From Pseudomonas campi (lineage in GTDB: Bacteria; Pseudomonadota; Gammaproteobacteria; Pseudomonadales; Pseudomonadaceae): 64,000 nt of DNA. The notes beneath the pieces are model-generated. The model saw nothing but the letters and a program-made list of their open reading frames with translations, had not been told where the DNA came from and did not search any database. Positions 48,431-58,097 of the stretch are shown here, piece after piece. Within the stretch, counting starts at the first letter, position 1. Each line of letters opens with the position of its first letter. The DNA is taken from contig NZ_CP053697.2 in the NCBI RefSeq assembly GCF_013200955.2, positions 4,216,001 through 4,280,000 of the forward strand, in the 5' to 3' direction. The position numbers were made by a program, and so were the translations under genes.

Positions 48431-50239
48431 TCAGAAGTTCACGCCGAAGCTGAGGGCGAGAAAGTCACGGTCGACCGCGACGTTGTAATCACCGCCGAAG
48501 TAGTCGGTGTACGACAGGCTGGCGGTATAGGTATTGCGGTACTCGGCATCCAGACCGACGCTGACGGCCTTGCTGCCTTCGTTGAACACCGGGCCGTAGC
48601 CGTCGACGTCATGCGACCAGGACAGGTTCGGCTTGAGGTTGATGCCGGCGATCACGTTGTTGTAGTCCCAGATCGCCCGGGCGCGGTAACCCCAGGAGGT
48701 GGCGGTGAAGAAGCCGTCGTCGCCGTACTCCTGCGCGGACAGCAGGTTCGACGCACTGGTGCCGTACGGCGAGCCGTAAGTCCCGTCGCGGCCGTAGCGC
48801 AGCTCGTCCTGGCTCTCCAGGGCGCCGATGCGGGTCACGCCGATTTCACCGGCCAGGGTCAGGCGATCGGCACCCATGACGCGATCGAAGAAGTGGGTGA
48901 AGGTAGTCTGCGCCTGGGTCACTTCCTTGCGGTTGTAGCCCCGGTGCAGGGCCTCGGCCTGGGCCAGCGCGCCGGCGACGCCACCACTGGCCAAGCCGCC
49001 GGCAACGCTGCTGGCCAACCGGCTGGTCAGGTCGGTGGTGTTGATCTGCACCGGCATGTTGGGCCGGTAGCTGATCTCGCCCGACCAGGCGGTGCCGGTG
49101 GGCAGCGAGGTGGCGAAGCTCAGGCCGTAGAGGCGGATGTCTTCCGGATACTCCAGGTAGTAGCTGCCGCTGCCGAGCAGGATCGGCTGGGCCAAGGCCC
49201 CGCCGGCTGTGGTCAGGGCATTGCTGATGCCCGTCGCATTGGCGTTCTGGTAGCCAACATTCGGTGTGCGGCTGTGGTAGTTGAGGAGGTAGGCCGCGTA
49301 TTCGGTGTCGTCGCCGAGCCAGCGCAGCGCCAGGCCGAACTGCCCGGAGTCGCGGGCGTCGCGGTCACCGCCGCGCGGCACCACCAGCCCCTCCGGCTCC
49401 ACGGTCACGCCGAGGCCGGCCAGGGTCGACTGGAAGCCGAGCAGGGTCTGGATGCTGCTGAGGCCGAGGCCGTTGTAGTTGGTATCGCAGCCATCGGCGA
49501 CCACGTCGGCACTGGAAAAGAAGGTGCCGCAGTTGTCGGCCACGGTCTGGTCCCACTCCAGCTGGTAGAAGGCTTCCATGCTCAACTGGTCGGTCAGGGT
49601 CTGCGACAGGTAGAGCATGTTGACCGGGATCAGCCCTTCCTTGATCTCCGAGCCGGGGCGGCGCAAGGCAGCGGCATCGATCGGGTTGATGGCGTTGATG
49701 CTGTTGCTGATGAAGGTGCTCTCGCCCCAGCTGACCACCTGCTTGCCCACCCGGGTCGAGCCCGGCAGATCGCCGATGGCGTAGTTGTGGTAGACGAAGG
49801 CGTCGAGAATTTCCGCACCGGATGATTGCGCACCCTCTTTGCGGTTGTGTTCGTCGATGTCCTTGAACAGGCGCTGCTCGTCCTTCAGTTCGAAGTCGTA
49901 CCAGTACTTGCCGCGCACGAACACGCCGCTGTCGCCGTACTTCAGTTCGAGGTCATGGATGCCCTTGAAGATCTTCGAGAAGGTTTCGCCCTTCTTGAAG
50001 TTCAGGCGCCCGTCGTCGCCGGTCTGGGTGAACGCGCTGCCGCCGTTGGCCGTACCGATCAGGTCCGGATCGGCGCTACGCATCGACCAGCTGGCGCCGA
50101 CCGACAGGGACGAGTCGAGCTGGCCCTCGATCTCGCCGATGTTGAAGGTAACGGCCTGCGCCGGCGCGACAGCACCGAGGGCGATGGCCAGGCTAAGGAT
50201 GTGTGGCTGGAAGATTCCGGGCCTTGTTGTTTTTGTCAT
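48431..50239 (-). CDS. DUF1302 outer-membrane protein
   Basis: A 602-residue protein of the DUF1302 family with signal peptide (ILSLAIALGAVAPAQA) and a mature start VTFNIGEIEGQLDSSLSVGA, typical of an outer-membrane beta barrel; the C-terminus ends in an aromatic outer-membrane signal, DFLALSFGVNF. Alternating amphipathic strands run throughout. The start is ATG at 50239 with GGAGAG upstream; the open frame extends about 40 codons further without leader-like sequence. Operonic with DUF1329. Presumed to pass a hydrophobic or aromatic compound, which is inference. Confidence 0.92.
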   Translation of the reverse strand: MTKTTRPGIFQPHILSLAIALGAVAPAQAVTFNIGEIEGQLDSSLSVGASWSMRSADPDLIGTANGGSAFTQTGDDGRLNFKKGETFSKIFKGIHDLELKYGDSGVFVRGKYWYDFELKDEQRLFKDIDEHNRKEGAQSSGAEILDAFVYHNYAIGDLPGSTRVGKQVVSWGESTFISNSINAINPIDAAALRRPGSEIKEGLIPVNMLYLSQTLTDQLSMEAFYQLEWDQTVADNCGTFFSSADVVADGCDTNYNGLGLSSIQTLLGFQSTLAGLGVTVEPEGLVVPRGGDRDARDSGQFGLALRWLGDDTEYAAYLLNYHSRTPNVGYQNANATGISNALTTAGGALAQPILLGSGSYYLEYPEDIRLYGLSFATSLPTGTAWSGEISYRPNMPVQINTTDLTSRLASSVAGGLASGGVAGALAQAEALHRGYNRKEVTQAQTTFTHFFDRVMGADRLTLAGEIGVTRIGALESQDELRYGRDGTYGSPYGTSASNLLSAQEYGDDGFFTATSWGYRARAIWDYNNVIAGINLKPNLSWSHDVDGYGPVFNEGSKAVSVGLDAEYRNTYTASLSYTDYFGGDYNVAVDRDFLALSFGVNF

Positions 50240-50432
50240 GCGGCTCTCCGATGTGAGTAAAACTGTCCAGCACCCTAAACAGGGGATGACACTCGGATAA
50301 GCGCCCGAAGGTTGGATTCGTGCCGTAGCCCGAAAGTATGAATAGCCCGGTGGCCAGGGCATTGCGCGCCATCAACACGGCGCTGAATGCAGCGCTATCA
50401 GCCAGCCGTCCCAAGCCCGTTCAGCGGGTATG

Positions 50433-50455
50433 AAAAAGCCCCGCATAGCGGGGCT
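50433..50455 (-). terminator. Terminator after the MFS gene
   Basis: On the minus strand AGCCCCGC, loop TAT, GCGGGGCT, then TTTTT; it separates the MFS gene from the DUF1302 operon. Confidence 0.88.
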
Positions 50456-50480
50456 CGTGGGGTGGTCGGCAGCGCCGCCG

Positions 50481-51845
50481 CTAGGCGGGCTTGAGGCGGG
50501 CCGGCGGGTTGTCGGCGACCGATCCCGGGTTCCATTGCTGCAGACGCAGCAGGCTCTCGCGATAGGGCTGCAGACTCATTCTCAGCAGCACCACCGAGGC
50601 CAGCACCGCCAGCGTGGTGACGATCAGCAGCGAATAGCGCAGCGCCTTGTCGTCGGCAAAGACGAAGTCGGTCACCAGCGCCACCGCCGTCGGCCCGATC
50701 CCCAGGCCGATCAGGGTGATGACGAACAGGTAGATGGCCGAGGCCTGGCCGCGCATCGAGTTGGGCATGATTTCCTGGATCGCCGCCGGTGCCACGCCGA
50801 ACGGCATGCTCAGGAAGAATACGGTCGGCGCCAGCAGCAGGGCGGCCCAGAAGGCGCTGCCCATCAGCGGGAACAGCACCACCAGCGGCAGCGCGCCGAG
50901 GGCGGCAATCAAACCGACGCGCATATTGGCGTCGCTGTGCCCGCGCTTGACCAGCAGATCGGCCAGGCGTCCGCCACAGACGATACCCAGGCAGCCGAAC
51001 ACGGCGACGATGCTGCCGTAGACGATGCCCACCTGGCCGGCATCCCAGCCGTAGGTACGGATGAAGAAGCTCGGAATCCAGGCCGCGCTGCCGTAACCGG
51101 CGAAGGCCAGGCCGGCGAAGCCGAAGTTGTGGCACAGCACGGTGCGCCGGTTGCTGCGGATATAGCGCCCGACCTCGGCCAGCGGCACCGCCACCCCGGC
51201 GCCCACGCCGCGCCGCACAGGCTCGCGCACGGCGAGCATGAGCAGGGTGAACAGCACACCGGCGGCGCCGAGAATGAGGAAGATCAATTGCCACGGACGC
51301 ACCTCACCGAGCACCGGCAGCACCAGGTCGCCCTGGGCCGAGGCGAACTTGATCACCAGGCCACCGAGCAGGAAGGCGATGCCGGAGCCGAGGTAGACGC
51401 CCATCGAGTAGACGCTGATGGCCGTCGCCCGACGCTCTGGCGGGAAGCTGTCGGCAATCAGCGAATAGGCCGCCGGCGACAGCGCCGCCTCGCCCACGCC
51501 AACGCCGATGCGGCAGATAAGGAACTGCCAGTACAGCTTGGCCATGCCGCAGGCGGCCGTGGCCGCACTCCAGAACAGCACGCCGATGGCAATCAGGCCG
51601 CGCCGACTGCGGGTATCGGCCAGGCGCCCGAGAGGGATGCCGCAGATGGTGTAGAACAGCGCGAAAGACAGGCCCATCAGCAGGCTCATCTGCGTGTCGC
51701 TGATCACCAGGTCACGGCGGATCGGCTCCACCAGCAGGTTGAGAATCTGCCGGTCGATAAAGGACAGCACATAGGCCACCATCAGGATGACCACAGTGGT
51801 CCAGGCGGACAGACCGGAGGGGTAGCCATTATTGTTGTTGGGCAT
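50481..51845 (-). CDS. MFS transporter (spinster-like)
   Basis: A 454-residue major facilitator with about twelve hydrophobic segments. The first is AWTTVVILMVAYVLSFIDRQ; the loop-2 motif is GIPLGRLADTRSRRGLIAIG, the standard MFS signature; VGVGEAALSPAAYSLIADSF in segment 4 is characteristic of the spinster-like branch. It probably carries an organic anion or small catabolic substrate. The start was put at ATG 51845 (MPNNNNGYPSG) with GAGGA 9 bp upstream; ATG 51851 is equally possible. It is divergent from the double GntR regulator across 231 bp, which makes that protein its likely regulator. Confidence 0.9.
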   Translation of the reverse strand: MPNNNNGYPSGLSAWTTVVILMVAYVLSFIDRQILNLLVEPIRRDLVISDTQMSLLMGLSFALFYTICGIPLGRLADTRSRRGLIAIGVLFWSAATAACGMAKLYWQFLICRIGVGVGEAALSPAAYSLIADSFPPERRATAISVYSMGVYLGSGIAFLLGGLVIKFASAQGDLVLPVLGEVRPWQLIFLILGAAGVLFTLLMLAVREPVRRGVGAGVAVPLAEVGRYIRSNRRTVLCHNFGFAGLAFAGYGSAAWIPSFFIRTYGWDAGQVGIVYGSIVAVFGCLGIVCGGRLADLLVKRGHSDANMRVGLIAALGALPLVVLFPLMGSAFWAALLLAPTVFFLSMPFGVAPAAIQEIMPNSMRGQASAIYLFVITLIGLGIGPTAVALVTDFVFADDKALRYSLLIVTTLAVLASVVLLRMSLQPYRESLLRLQQWNPGSVADNPPARLKPA

Positions 51846-52076
51846 TGGCATGCTTCCTCGACGCCACAGCACGGCGCGGATCGGGTTGAGTGTCACGCAG
51901 CTTAGGTCGAGATAAAGGCGCATGAGTATCGCCCTAAGGTGTTATCAGCGAGTTGAATTGGCGTGATGCCCTCACGCGAATGACGGAGCCTGGCACATCG
52001 CCAGCAATGGCAAAGCGCTTACAAAATCGATTAAAAAACTCTACTGTGGCGCCTTTCTCCTGGATCAGGCACAAAC

Positions 52077-53597
52077 ATGTTGACTCCAGTTGCTACCGAT
52101 TCGAGCCCAGCACTCAGCCGCGTGCATGACCTGCGCCGGGCCGCGCTGAAGCACAGTGGGCGCCAGGCCAAGCTCGCCGAGCTGGTGGCCGAGGCGATAC
52201 AGCAAGATATTGCCGCCCTCGGCTGGCCCGTCGGCAGCCTGCTGGGCTCCGAAGCCCAGCTGATGGAGCGCTACCGGATCAGCCGCGCTACCCTGCGCGA
52301 GGCGATCCGCCAGCTGGAGCGCAACGGCGTGGCCAGCATGCGCCGCGGTGCCGGTGGCGGCCTGATCGTCCGCCAGCCCGCCAATGACTCTGCCGCCCTG
52401 GCCCTGGCGACTTATCTGGAACTGACCGACGTCAGTTTTGCCGAGCTGTTCGAAGCCCGTGAGCTGATCGAATGCCTGATCGTCAGCCATGCCGCCGAAC
52501 AGCTCAGCGATAGCGACATCGGCCGCGCGCGGCAACTGATCGACCTGCTGCGCCATACGCCGCCCTGCAGCTTCAACGAAGAACTGCAGCTGCACGGCCA
52601 GGTGCGCGAATTCATCTGCCAGGTGGCCGCCAACCCGGCCATCAGCCTGATCTACGTGGCGCTGTGCTTCGTCACCATCAATGGCCGTACACCGCAACGG
52701 GCGCACGTGCGCGCCAAGCTGGAGCAGGCCTTTATCACGGGCCGCCAACTCAAGCTGGAGTTGCTCGAGTTCATCGTGGCCGGTGATGCCCAGCGCGCCC
52801 AGGACAACGTGCGCGACTCGCTGCGCCAGCTCCGCGAGCTGATCGTCGAGCTCAGCGGCAGCCTGCAGCAGGGGCCGACATCCGACATGAGCAGCCTGCA
52901 ACTGGCGCCTGATTTCGCCATCCGCAAGGTCTACGAGAAAACCGCTCACCGCCTGGCGGTGGTGATCGCCCGCAGCATCGCCAATTCCGGCTTGCGCGCC
53001 GGTGCCCGCCTCGGCGCCGAACCGGACCTGCAGGCCCTCCATCAGGTCAGCCGAGCCGTGCTGCGCGAAACGGTGCGCACCCTGGAACTGCACGCCATCG
53101 TGCGCAGTCGGCGCGGCCAGGGCGGCGGGCTGATCGTGGAAACGCCCGATCCGAGCTACACCATCAAGCTGGCGCTGAATTACCTGCGGCACAACCAACT
53201 GCCGCGGCACTACTTCTACTCGGTGTGGAAAACCCTGCAGCTGGCCGCCGCAGGCCTGACCGCGCAACGCCTGGATAACGAGGGCCGCGCGCGCCTGCAA
53301 CAGCTGCAGGCGGCCACCGCGGCAGGACGCCTGGCCACCTCCCGCGAGCTCGACCTGTGCATTGCCGAGCTGAGTGGCAACCGCGCCCTCGCGCTGTTTT
53401 CCCATGTGTTTGGCGCCATGGCCGAGCACGACCCGCTACCCGCCGCCCTGGCGGACAAGCTGCGCGACAGCCAGACGCAACGCATCCAGGCCTTGCTGGC
53501 GCGCGATCCGAGCCTGGCGCGGCGCAGCATGCTGCGCTACTTCCAGCTGCTGGAAGGGGCGTTCGACGCAACCGCGCCGGGCGGCTCAGCAGGCTGA
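52077..53597 (+). CDS. Tandem GntR/FCD-type regulator (two fused units)
   Basis: A 506-residue protein made of two FadR-like units. The first winged helix lies at about residues 28-100 (LLGSEAQLMERYRISRATLR, then RRGAGGGLIVRQP), followed by an FCD-like helical domain. A second winged helix is at about 288-350 (LGAEPDLQALHQVSRAVLRE, then RRGQGGGLIVETP), followed by another shorter helical domain. Ordinary members have one unit of about 230-250 residues, so this is an internal duplication giving a covalent dimer. It faces the MFS gene and probably controls it. TGGCAC at 51991 with GC 10 nt on resembles a sigma-54 site but the -12 part is poor. Confidence 0.87.
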   Translation: MLTPVATDSSPALSRVHDLRRAALKHSGRQAKLAELVAEAIQQDIAALGWPVGSLLGSEAQLMERYRISRATLREAIRQLERNGVASMRRGAGGGLIVRQPANDSAALALATYLELTDVSFAELFEARELIECLIVSHAAEQLSDSDIGRARQLIDLLRHTPPCSFNEELQLHGQVREFICQVAANPAISLIYVALCFVTINGRTPQRAHVRAKLEQAFITGRQLKLELLEFIVAGDAQRAQDNVRDSLRQLRELIVELSGSLQQGPTSDMSSLQLAPDFAIRKVYEKTAHRLAVVIARSIANSGLRAGARLGAEPDLQALHQVSRAVLRETVRTLELHAIVRSRRGQGGGLIVETPDPSYTIKLALNYLRHNQLPRHYFYSVWKTLQLAAAGLTAQRLDNEGRARLQQLQAATAAGRLATSRELDLCIAELSGNRALALFSHVFGAMAEHDPLPAALADKLRDSQTQRIQALLARDPSLARRSMLRYFQLLEGAFDATAPGGSAG

Positions 53598-53728
53598 GGA
53601 GCGCCGCTGGCGGGCAGTGTAGGTCCGCGGTGTTGGCGCGGCATGAAAGGCATCGCGGATACATCCACCCCATCAAACTATAAATAACTAATTGTTTTAC
53701 ATATAAAAATTAAATCTGCATGGAGACT

Positions 53729-53793
53729 TGTAGGAGCCAGCTTGCTGGCGATCCCAGCAGGTCAAAAGCATCGCCAGCAAGCTGGCTCCTACA
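53729..53793. repeat. TGTAGGAGCCAGCTTGCTGG palindrome
   Basis: TGTAGGAGCCAGCTTGCTGG pairs with CCAGCAAGCTGGCTCCTACA. The 324-bp gap 53598-53921 contains this hairpin and an AT-rich run (53680-53720) but no gene. Confidence 0.85.
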
Positions 53794-53921
53794 GAAGCGA
53801 GGCGGGGCGGCTGACCGGGTGCACAGGCGCTGCGCTCCGGCGGGGGCGAATGCATTGGCGATTGAGGGCTACCGCAGAGCTGCCCGCCCGAGCGCTGACA
53901 AGTCAGCACCGATACAGGTTC

Positions 53922-55145
53922 TCAGACCACGCCGGCCGCGCGCAGCTCGGCAATCTGCCCGGCATCCAGCCCCAGCAGGCGCTGCAGGATGGCTTCGCTG
54001 TGCTCACCGAGCAGCGGCGGCGCCAGGCGGTAGTCCACCGGGGTCTGCGACAGGCGCAGCGGGCTGGCCACTTGCGGGGTGACGCTGCCCAGGCTGTTGG
54101 GCAACTCCACGCGCAGGCCGCGGGCCTGCACCTGGGGATCGGCGAACACCTGGGCCAGGTCGTTGATCGGCCCGCAGGGCACGCCGGCCTCCTCCAGCAA
54201 CGCCACCCACTCGGCGGTCGTGCGGAACACGGTGGCCTGGCGCAGCAGGGGGATCAGCTCGGCGCGGTGGGCCACCCGCGCCTGGTTGGTGGAAAAGCGC
54301 GAGTCACCGGCCAAAGCCGGAAGGCCGGCGACCTCGCAAAACTTGCGGAACTGCCCGTCGTTACCCACGGCGAGGATGAAATCGCCATCGGCAGTGGGGA
54401 AGTCCTGGTAAGGCACGATGTTCGGGTGGGCATTGCCCAGGCGCGTGGGCGACTGGCCGGTGGCCAGGTAGTTCATCGCCTGGTTGGCCAGGCAGGCCAC
54501 CTGCACGTCGAGCAAGGCCACATCGATGAACTGGCCCTGGCCGGTCTGCTCGCGGGCGTTCAGCGCGGCCAGCACGCCGACCGTGGCGTACAGCCCGGTA
54601 AGAATATCGGTGAGGGCGACGCCGACCTTCATGGGGCCGGCGCCGTCCTCGCCATCGGGCTTGCCGGTCAGGCTCATCAGCCCGCCGAGGCCCTGGATCA
54701 TGAAGTCATAACCTGCTCGCTTGGCGTAGGGCCCGTTCTGCCCGAAACCGGTGATGGAGCAGTAGATCAGTCGCGGGTTGACCGCTTTCAGCGACTCGTA
54801 GTCGAGGCCATAGGCCGCCAGGCCGCCGACCTTGAAGTTTTCCAGCACTACATCGCACTGCGCCGCCAGCTCGCGCACCAGGCGCTGGCCCTCGGGCTGG
54901 GTGAAGTCGAGGGTCAGCGACTGCTTGTTGCGGTTGGCGCACTGGAAGTAGGCCGCCTCGCGGCTGTCATTGCCGTCGGCGTCCTTGATGTAGGGCGGGC
55001 CCCAGTGACGGGTGTCGTCGCCCGTACCGGGGCGCTCGACCTTGATCACCTCGGCACCGAGGTCGGCCAGCGTCTGCCCGGCCCAGGGCCCGGCGAGCAC
55101 GCGGGACAGGTCGAGAACACGGATATGGGACAGGGCGCCGGACAT
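53922..55145 (-). CDS. CaiB/BaiF-type CoA-transferase (glutarate-linked)
   Basis: A 407-residue class III CoA-transferase. The N-terminal LSHIRVLDLSRVLAGPWAGQ and the catalytic aspartate in FIDVALLDVQVACLANQA near residue 168 are intact, and the family loops GLGGLMSLTGKPDGEDGAG and YDFMIQG are present. The start is ATG at 55145 (MSGALSHIRVLD); 13 upstream codons in frame are not similar. Beside gcdH and a LysR gene it matches the known Pseudomonas locus in which this enzyme activates glutarate to glutaryl-CoA (gcdG). The substrate assignment rests on that context. Confidence 0.9.
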   Translation of the reverse strand: MSGALSHIRVLDLSRVLAGPWAGQTLADLGAEVIKVERPGTGDDTRHWGPPYIKDADGNDSREAAYFQCANRNKQSLTLDFTQPEGQRLVRELAAQCDVVLENFKVGGLAAYGLDYESLKAVNPRLIYCSITGFGQNGPYAKRAGYDFMIQGLGGLMSLTGKPDGEDGAGPMKVGVALTDILTGLYATVGVLAALNAREQTGQGQFIDVALLDVQVACLANQAMNYLATGQSPTRLGNAHPNIVPYQDFPTADGDFILAVGNDGQFRKFCEVAGLPALAGDSRFSTNQARVAHRAELIPLLRQATVFRTTAEWVALLEEAGVPCGPINDLAQVFADPQVQARGLRVELPNSLGSVTPQVASPLRLSQTPVDYRLAPPLLGEHSEAILQRLLGLDAGQIAELRAAGVV

Positions 55146-55159
55146 TGCGAGATTCCTTT

Positions 55160-55227
55160 GTAGGGTGGATGACGCTCTATCCATCCACCGGCTTTGGTGG
55201 AAAACGCTGCGCGGTTTTCCACCCTAC
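55160..55227. repeat. GTAGGGTGGAT-type dyad
   Basis: GTAGGGTGGATGACGCTCTA opens and GCGGTTTTCCACCCTAC closes the element, same family as the dyad at 15058-15139. Confidence 0.75.
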
Positions 55228-55249
55228 GAAATTGCCTGCGGTGCGTTCC

Positions 55250-55357
55250 TGCCCCCTCTCCCGTTCACGGGAGAGGGCTGGGGAGAGGGCTGGGGAGAGG
55301 GTTAGTCAGCCAACGCCCTCTCCCCCGGCCCCTCTCCCACAAGTGGGAGAGGGGAGC
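55250..55357. repeat. GAGAGGG palindrome cluster
   Basis: Two GGGAGAGGG-family hairpins plus a directly repeated GCTGGGGAGAGG lie between the CoA-transferase and gcdH genes. Confidence 0.8.
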
Positions 55358-55379
55358 CAAAGCAATCCGCGTCAGGCTC

Positions 55380-56561
55380 TTAGAAGAACGCCTGCAGACC
55401 GGTCTGGGCGCGGCCGAGAATCAACGCATGCACGTCGTGGGTGCCTTCGTAGGTGTTGACCACTTCCAGGTTAACCAGGTGGCGGGCCACCCCGTACTCG
55501 TCGCTGATGCCGTTGCCGCCGAGCATGTCGCGGGCCATGCGGGCAATTTCCAGGGACTTGCCGCAGCTGTTGCGCTTCATGATCGAGGTGATTTCCACCG
55601 CGGCGGTGCCTTCATCCTTCATCCGCCCGAGGCGCAGGCAGCCTTGCAGGGCCAGGGTGATTTCGGTCTGCATGTCGGCCAGCTTCTTCTGGATCAGCTG
55701 GTTCTGCGCCAGCGGCCGACCGAACTGCTTGCGGTCCAGGGTGTACTGGCGCGCGGTGTGCCAGCAGTCCTCGGCGGCGCCCAGGGCACCCCAGCTGATG
55801 CCGTAGCGGGCGGAGTTGAGGCAGGTGAACGGACCTTTCAGGCCGCGCACATCGGGGAAAGCGTTTTCTTCCGGGCAGAACACGTTGTCCATGACGATCT
55901 CGCCGGTGATCGAGGCGCGCAGGCCGACCTTGCCGTGGATCGCCGGGGCGCTGAGGCCCTGCCAGCCTTTTTCCAGGACGAAGCCGCGGATTTCGCCGGC
56001 GTCATCCTTGGCCCAGACCACGAACACGTCGGCGATCGGGCTGTTGGTGATCCACATCTTGGCGCCGGTCAGGCGATAGCCGCCGTCGACCTTCTTGGCC
56101 CGAGTGATCATCGAACCCGGGTCGGAACCGTGGTCCGGCTCGGTCAGGCCGAAGCAGCCGATGTATTCGCCGCTGGCCAGCTTGGGCAGGTACTTCTGCT
56201 TGGTCGCTTCGTTGCCGAACTCGTTGATCGGCACCATCACCAGCGACGACTGCACGCTCATCATCGAGCGGTAGCCGGAGTCGATACGCTCCACTTCGCG
56301 GGCGATCAGGCCGTAGCACACGTAGTTGAGGCCGCTGCCACCGTAGGCTTCGGGGATGGTGGCGCCGAGCAGGCCGGTTTCGCCCATCTCGCGGAAGATC
56401 TTCGGATCGGTCTGCTCGTTGCGGAAGGCCAGTTGCACGCGCGGCTTCAACTTGTCGGCGGCGAACTGCTGGGCGCTGTCGCGCACCATGCGCTCTTCTT
56501 CAGTCAGTTGCTGATCGAGCAGCAGCGGGTCGATCCAGTTGAAGGTTGCCTTGCTGGCCAT
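55380..56561 (-). CDS. gcdH: Glutaryl-CoA dehydrogenase GcdH
   Basis: A 393-residue acyl-CoA dehydrogenase that oxidises and decarboxylates glutaryl-CoA to crotonyl-CoA in lysine and tryptophan catabolism, using FAD. The family segments FGLTEPDHGSDPGSMITRAK, LTGAKMWITNSPIADVFVVW and the catalytic glutamate in VNTYEGTHDVHALILGRAQT are intact. The start is ATG at 56561 (MASKATFNWIDPLLLDQQ), giving the length usual in Pseudomonas. It precedes the CoA-transferase gene on the same strand with a repeat-filled 235-bp gap, and is divergent from the LysR gene. Confidence 0.96.
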   Translation of the reverse strand: MASKATFNWIDPLLLDQQLTEEERMVRDSAQQFAADKLKPRVQLAFRNEQTDPKIFREMGETGLLGATIPEAYGGSGLNYVCYGLIAREVERIDSGYRSMMSVQSSLVMVPINEFGNEATKQKYLPKLASGEYIGCFGLTEPDHGSDPGSMITRAKKVDGGYRLTGAKMWITNSPIADVFVVWAKDDAGEIRGFVLEKGWQGLSAPAIHGKVGLRASITGEIVMDNVFCPEENAFPDVRGLKGPFTCLNSARYGISWGALGAAEDCWHTARQYTLDRKQFGRPLAQNQLIQKKLADMQTEITLALQGCLRLGRMKDEGTAAVEITSIMKRNSCGKSLEIARMARDMLGGNGISDEYGVARHLVNLEVVNTYEGTHDVHALILGRAQTGLQAFF

Positions 56562-56751
56562 GGGGCGAATCCTCGAAACGTTGGCAGTAGAGGGCCGCCA
56601 CCTGCGAAGGGCGCGGCCAGTCGATGGAGCAAGACTAGGCCCGTAAACGGCACGGGGCAAACGAGGATTTTGCATGGTGTTGTGCAATAAGCTCACTCCG
56701 AGATAGCCTGAGAAGGCAATTCAAGCTCATGACTGTGAGGCTATCGCATAG

Positions 56752-57660
56752 ATGCGCCGCAAGATCCCCAGCACCGTCGCCCTGGTGGCCTTCGAGTCGG
56801 CCGCCCGCCACCAGAGTTTCACCAAAGCCGCCGACGAACTGGCGCTGACCCAGGGCGCCGTGTGCCGGCAGATCGCCGGGCTGGAGGAGTTTCTCGGCAT
56901 CGAACTGTTCCGCCGTTCGCGCCGCGGCGTGCAGCTGACCGAGGCCGGCCTGGCCTACAGCCGCAAGGTCGCCGCCCAGCTGGATGCGGTGGAGCGCGAC
57001 ACCCTGGCCGCCATGGGCCAGCAGGGTGCGATGAGCATCGAGCTGGCGGTGGTGCCGACCTTCGCCACCCAGTGGCTGGTGCCACGCCTGAAGGACTTCC
57101 AGCGCCTGCACCCGGAAGTCACCGTGCACCTGACCAACCGCACCCGGCCCTTCCTGTTCGCCGACACCGCCTTCGACGCCGCGATCTATTTCGGCGATGC
57201 CGACTGGTCCGGCACCGAGGCGCACTACCTGATGCCCGAGTACCCGCTGCCGGTGTGCAGCCCTGAGCTGCTGGGCGGGCGCGCGCAGTTCAGTGCCGCG
57301 GAACTGGCGGCGTTGCCGCTGCTGCAACAGACCACCCGCCCCTATGCCTGGCGCCAGTGGTTCAACGCCCAGGGTCTGAATGTGCCGCGTGACCTCAGCG
57401 GGCCGCGCTACGAGCTGTTCTCCATGCTGGCCCAGGCGGCGATCCACGGCATGGGCGTGGCGCTGATCCCACCGTTCCTGATCCAGCGCGAGCTGGCCGA
57501 GGGGCGCCTGGTCGCCGCCCACCCGCAGGCTTTTCATAGCGATGAGCGCGCCTATTACCTGATCATTCCCGAGCGCAAGCTGGAATCGGCCGCTCTGCGC
57601 GCGTTTCGCGACTGGTTGTTGCAGGCGGCCCGTGACTACCAACGAGAAAATCGCCTGTAG
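56752..57660 (+). CDS. gcdR: LysR-family regulator of gcdH
   Basis: A 302-residue LysR-type regulator. The N-terminal winged helix is STVALVAFESAARHQSFTKA, then ADELALTQGAVCRQIAGLEE; the C-terminal effector domain begins around residue 95 with MSIELAVVPTFATQWLVPRL. It is divergent from gcdH across 190 bp, the position of GcdR in other pseudomonads, where it activates glutarate degradation genes in response to glutarate. The symbol is assigned from that position. No clear T-N11-A half-site could be chosen with confidence in the gap. Confidence 0.85.
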   Translation: MRRKIPSTVALVAFESAARHQSFTKAADELALTQGAVCRQIAGLEEFLGIELFRRSRRGVQLTEAGLAYSRKVAAQLDAVERDTLAAMGQQGAMSIELAVVPTFATQWLVPRLKDFQRLHPEVTVHLTNRTRPFLFADTAFDAAIYFGDADWSGTEAHYLMPEYPLPVCSPELLGGRAQFSAAELAALPLLQQTTRPYAWRQWFNAQGLNVPRDLSGPRYELFSMLAQAAIHGMGVALIPPFLIQRELAEGRLVAAHPQAFHSDERAYYLIIPERKLESAALRAFRDWLLQAARDYQRENRL

Positions 57661-58097
57661 CCCTTGCCGTGCGCGGCCTGCGCCCATGTAGCACGGCGCC
57701 GCGAACACTACATCGGCGCAACCCGGTAAAACCCCTGAAAGCCCCGCCACAGCTGGCGCGAACAGGATTTCGCACAATCCGTTCGATACATTTCACACCG
57801 CATTGGAATCGACGAACGGTTATTCAGCTGGCGAATGCCAAAACACCCCTACAGGCACCGCCAGCTGGGGGCTAGGCCAGCAACAGCGCGGCCTGCAGCT
57901 GGTATAAAAGACAACGACAGCACCTATAACTTGTAGTAATCGAATTTCAAAACTCCATAAATTCTTGAAGGGCTCGCCGTTCACCTGCAAAATGCCGCGC
58001 CCCGCCATTATCCGTGCGGGTTTGTGCTGATCCGCCCTCACCCGCGTGCCACCCGCAGTGCGCTGGTTCATCAAAACGATCACGCAGGAGAATTGAA
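57661..58097. other. 437-bp intergenic region upstream of pntAA
   Basis: No gene is visible. The stretch 57900-57965 is AT-rich (GGTATAAAAG, CACCTATAAC, CTCCATAAATTC), and TTGAAG at 57965 with CAAAAT 17 bp on is a possible weak promoter. A ribosome binding site AGGAG (58086-58090) precedes the GTG start of pntAA. Confidence 0.4.

Noticed and set aside
51991..52005. TGGCAC followed by GC after 10 nt upstream of the double GntR gene
   Set aside because: The -12 part is CAGCA instead of TTGCA, and the gene is a regulator with no enhancer-binding protein nearby; a chance match is more likely.
53697..53920. Short frames in the gap after the double GntR gene
   Set aside because: They translate a long hairpin repeat and AT-rich DNA and lack start signals.
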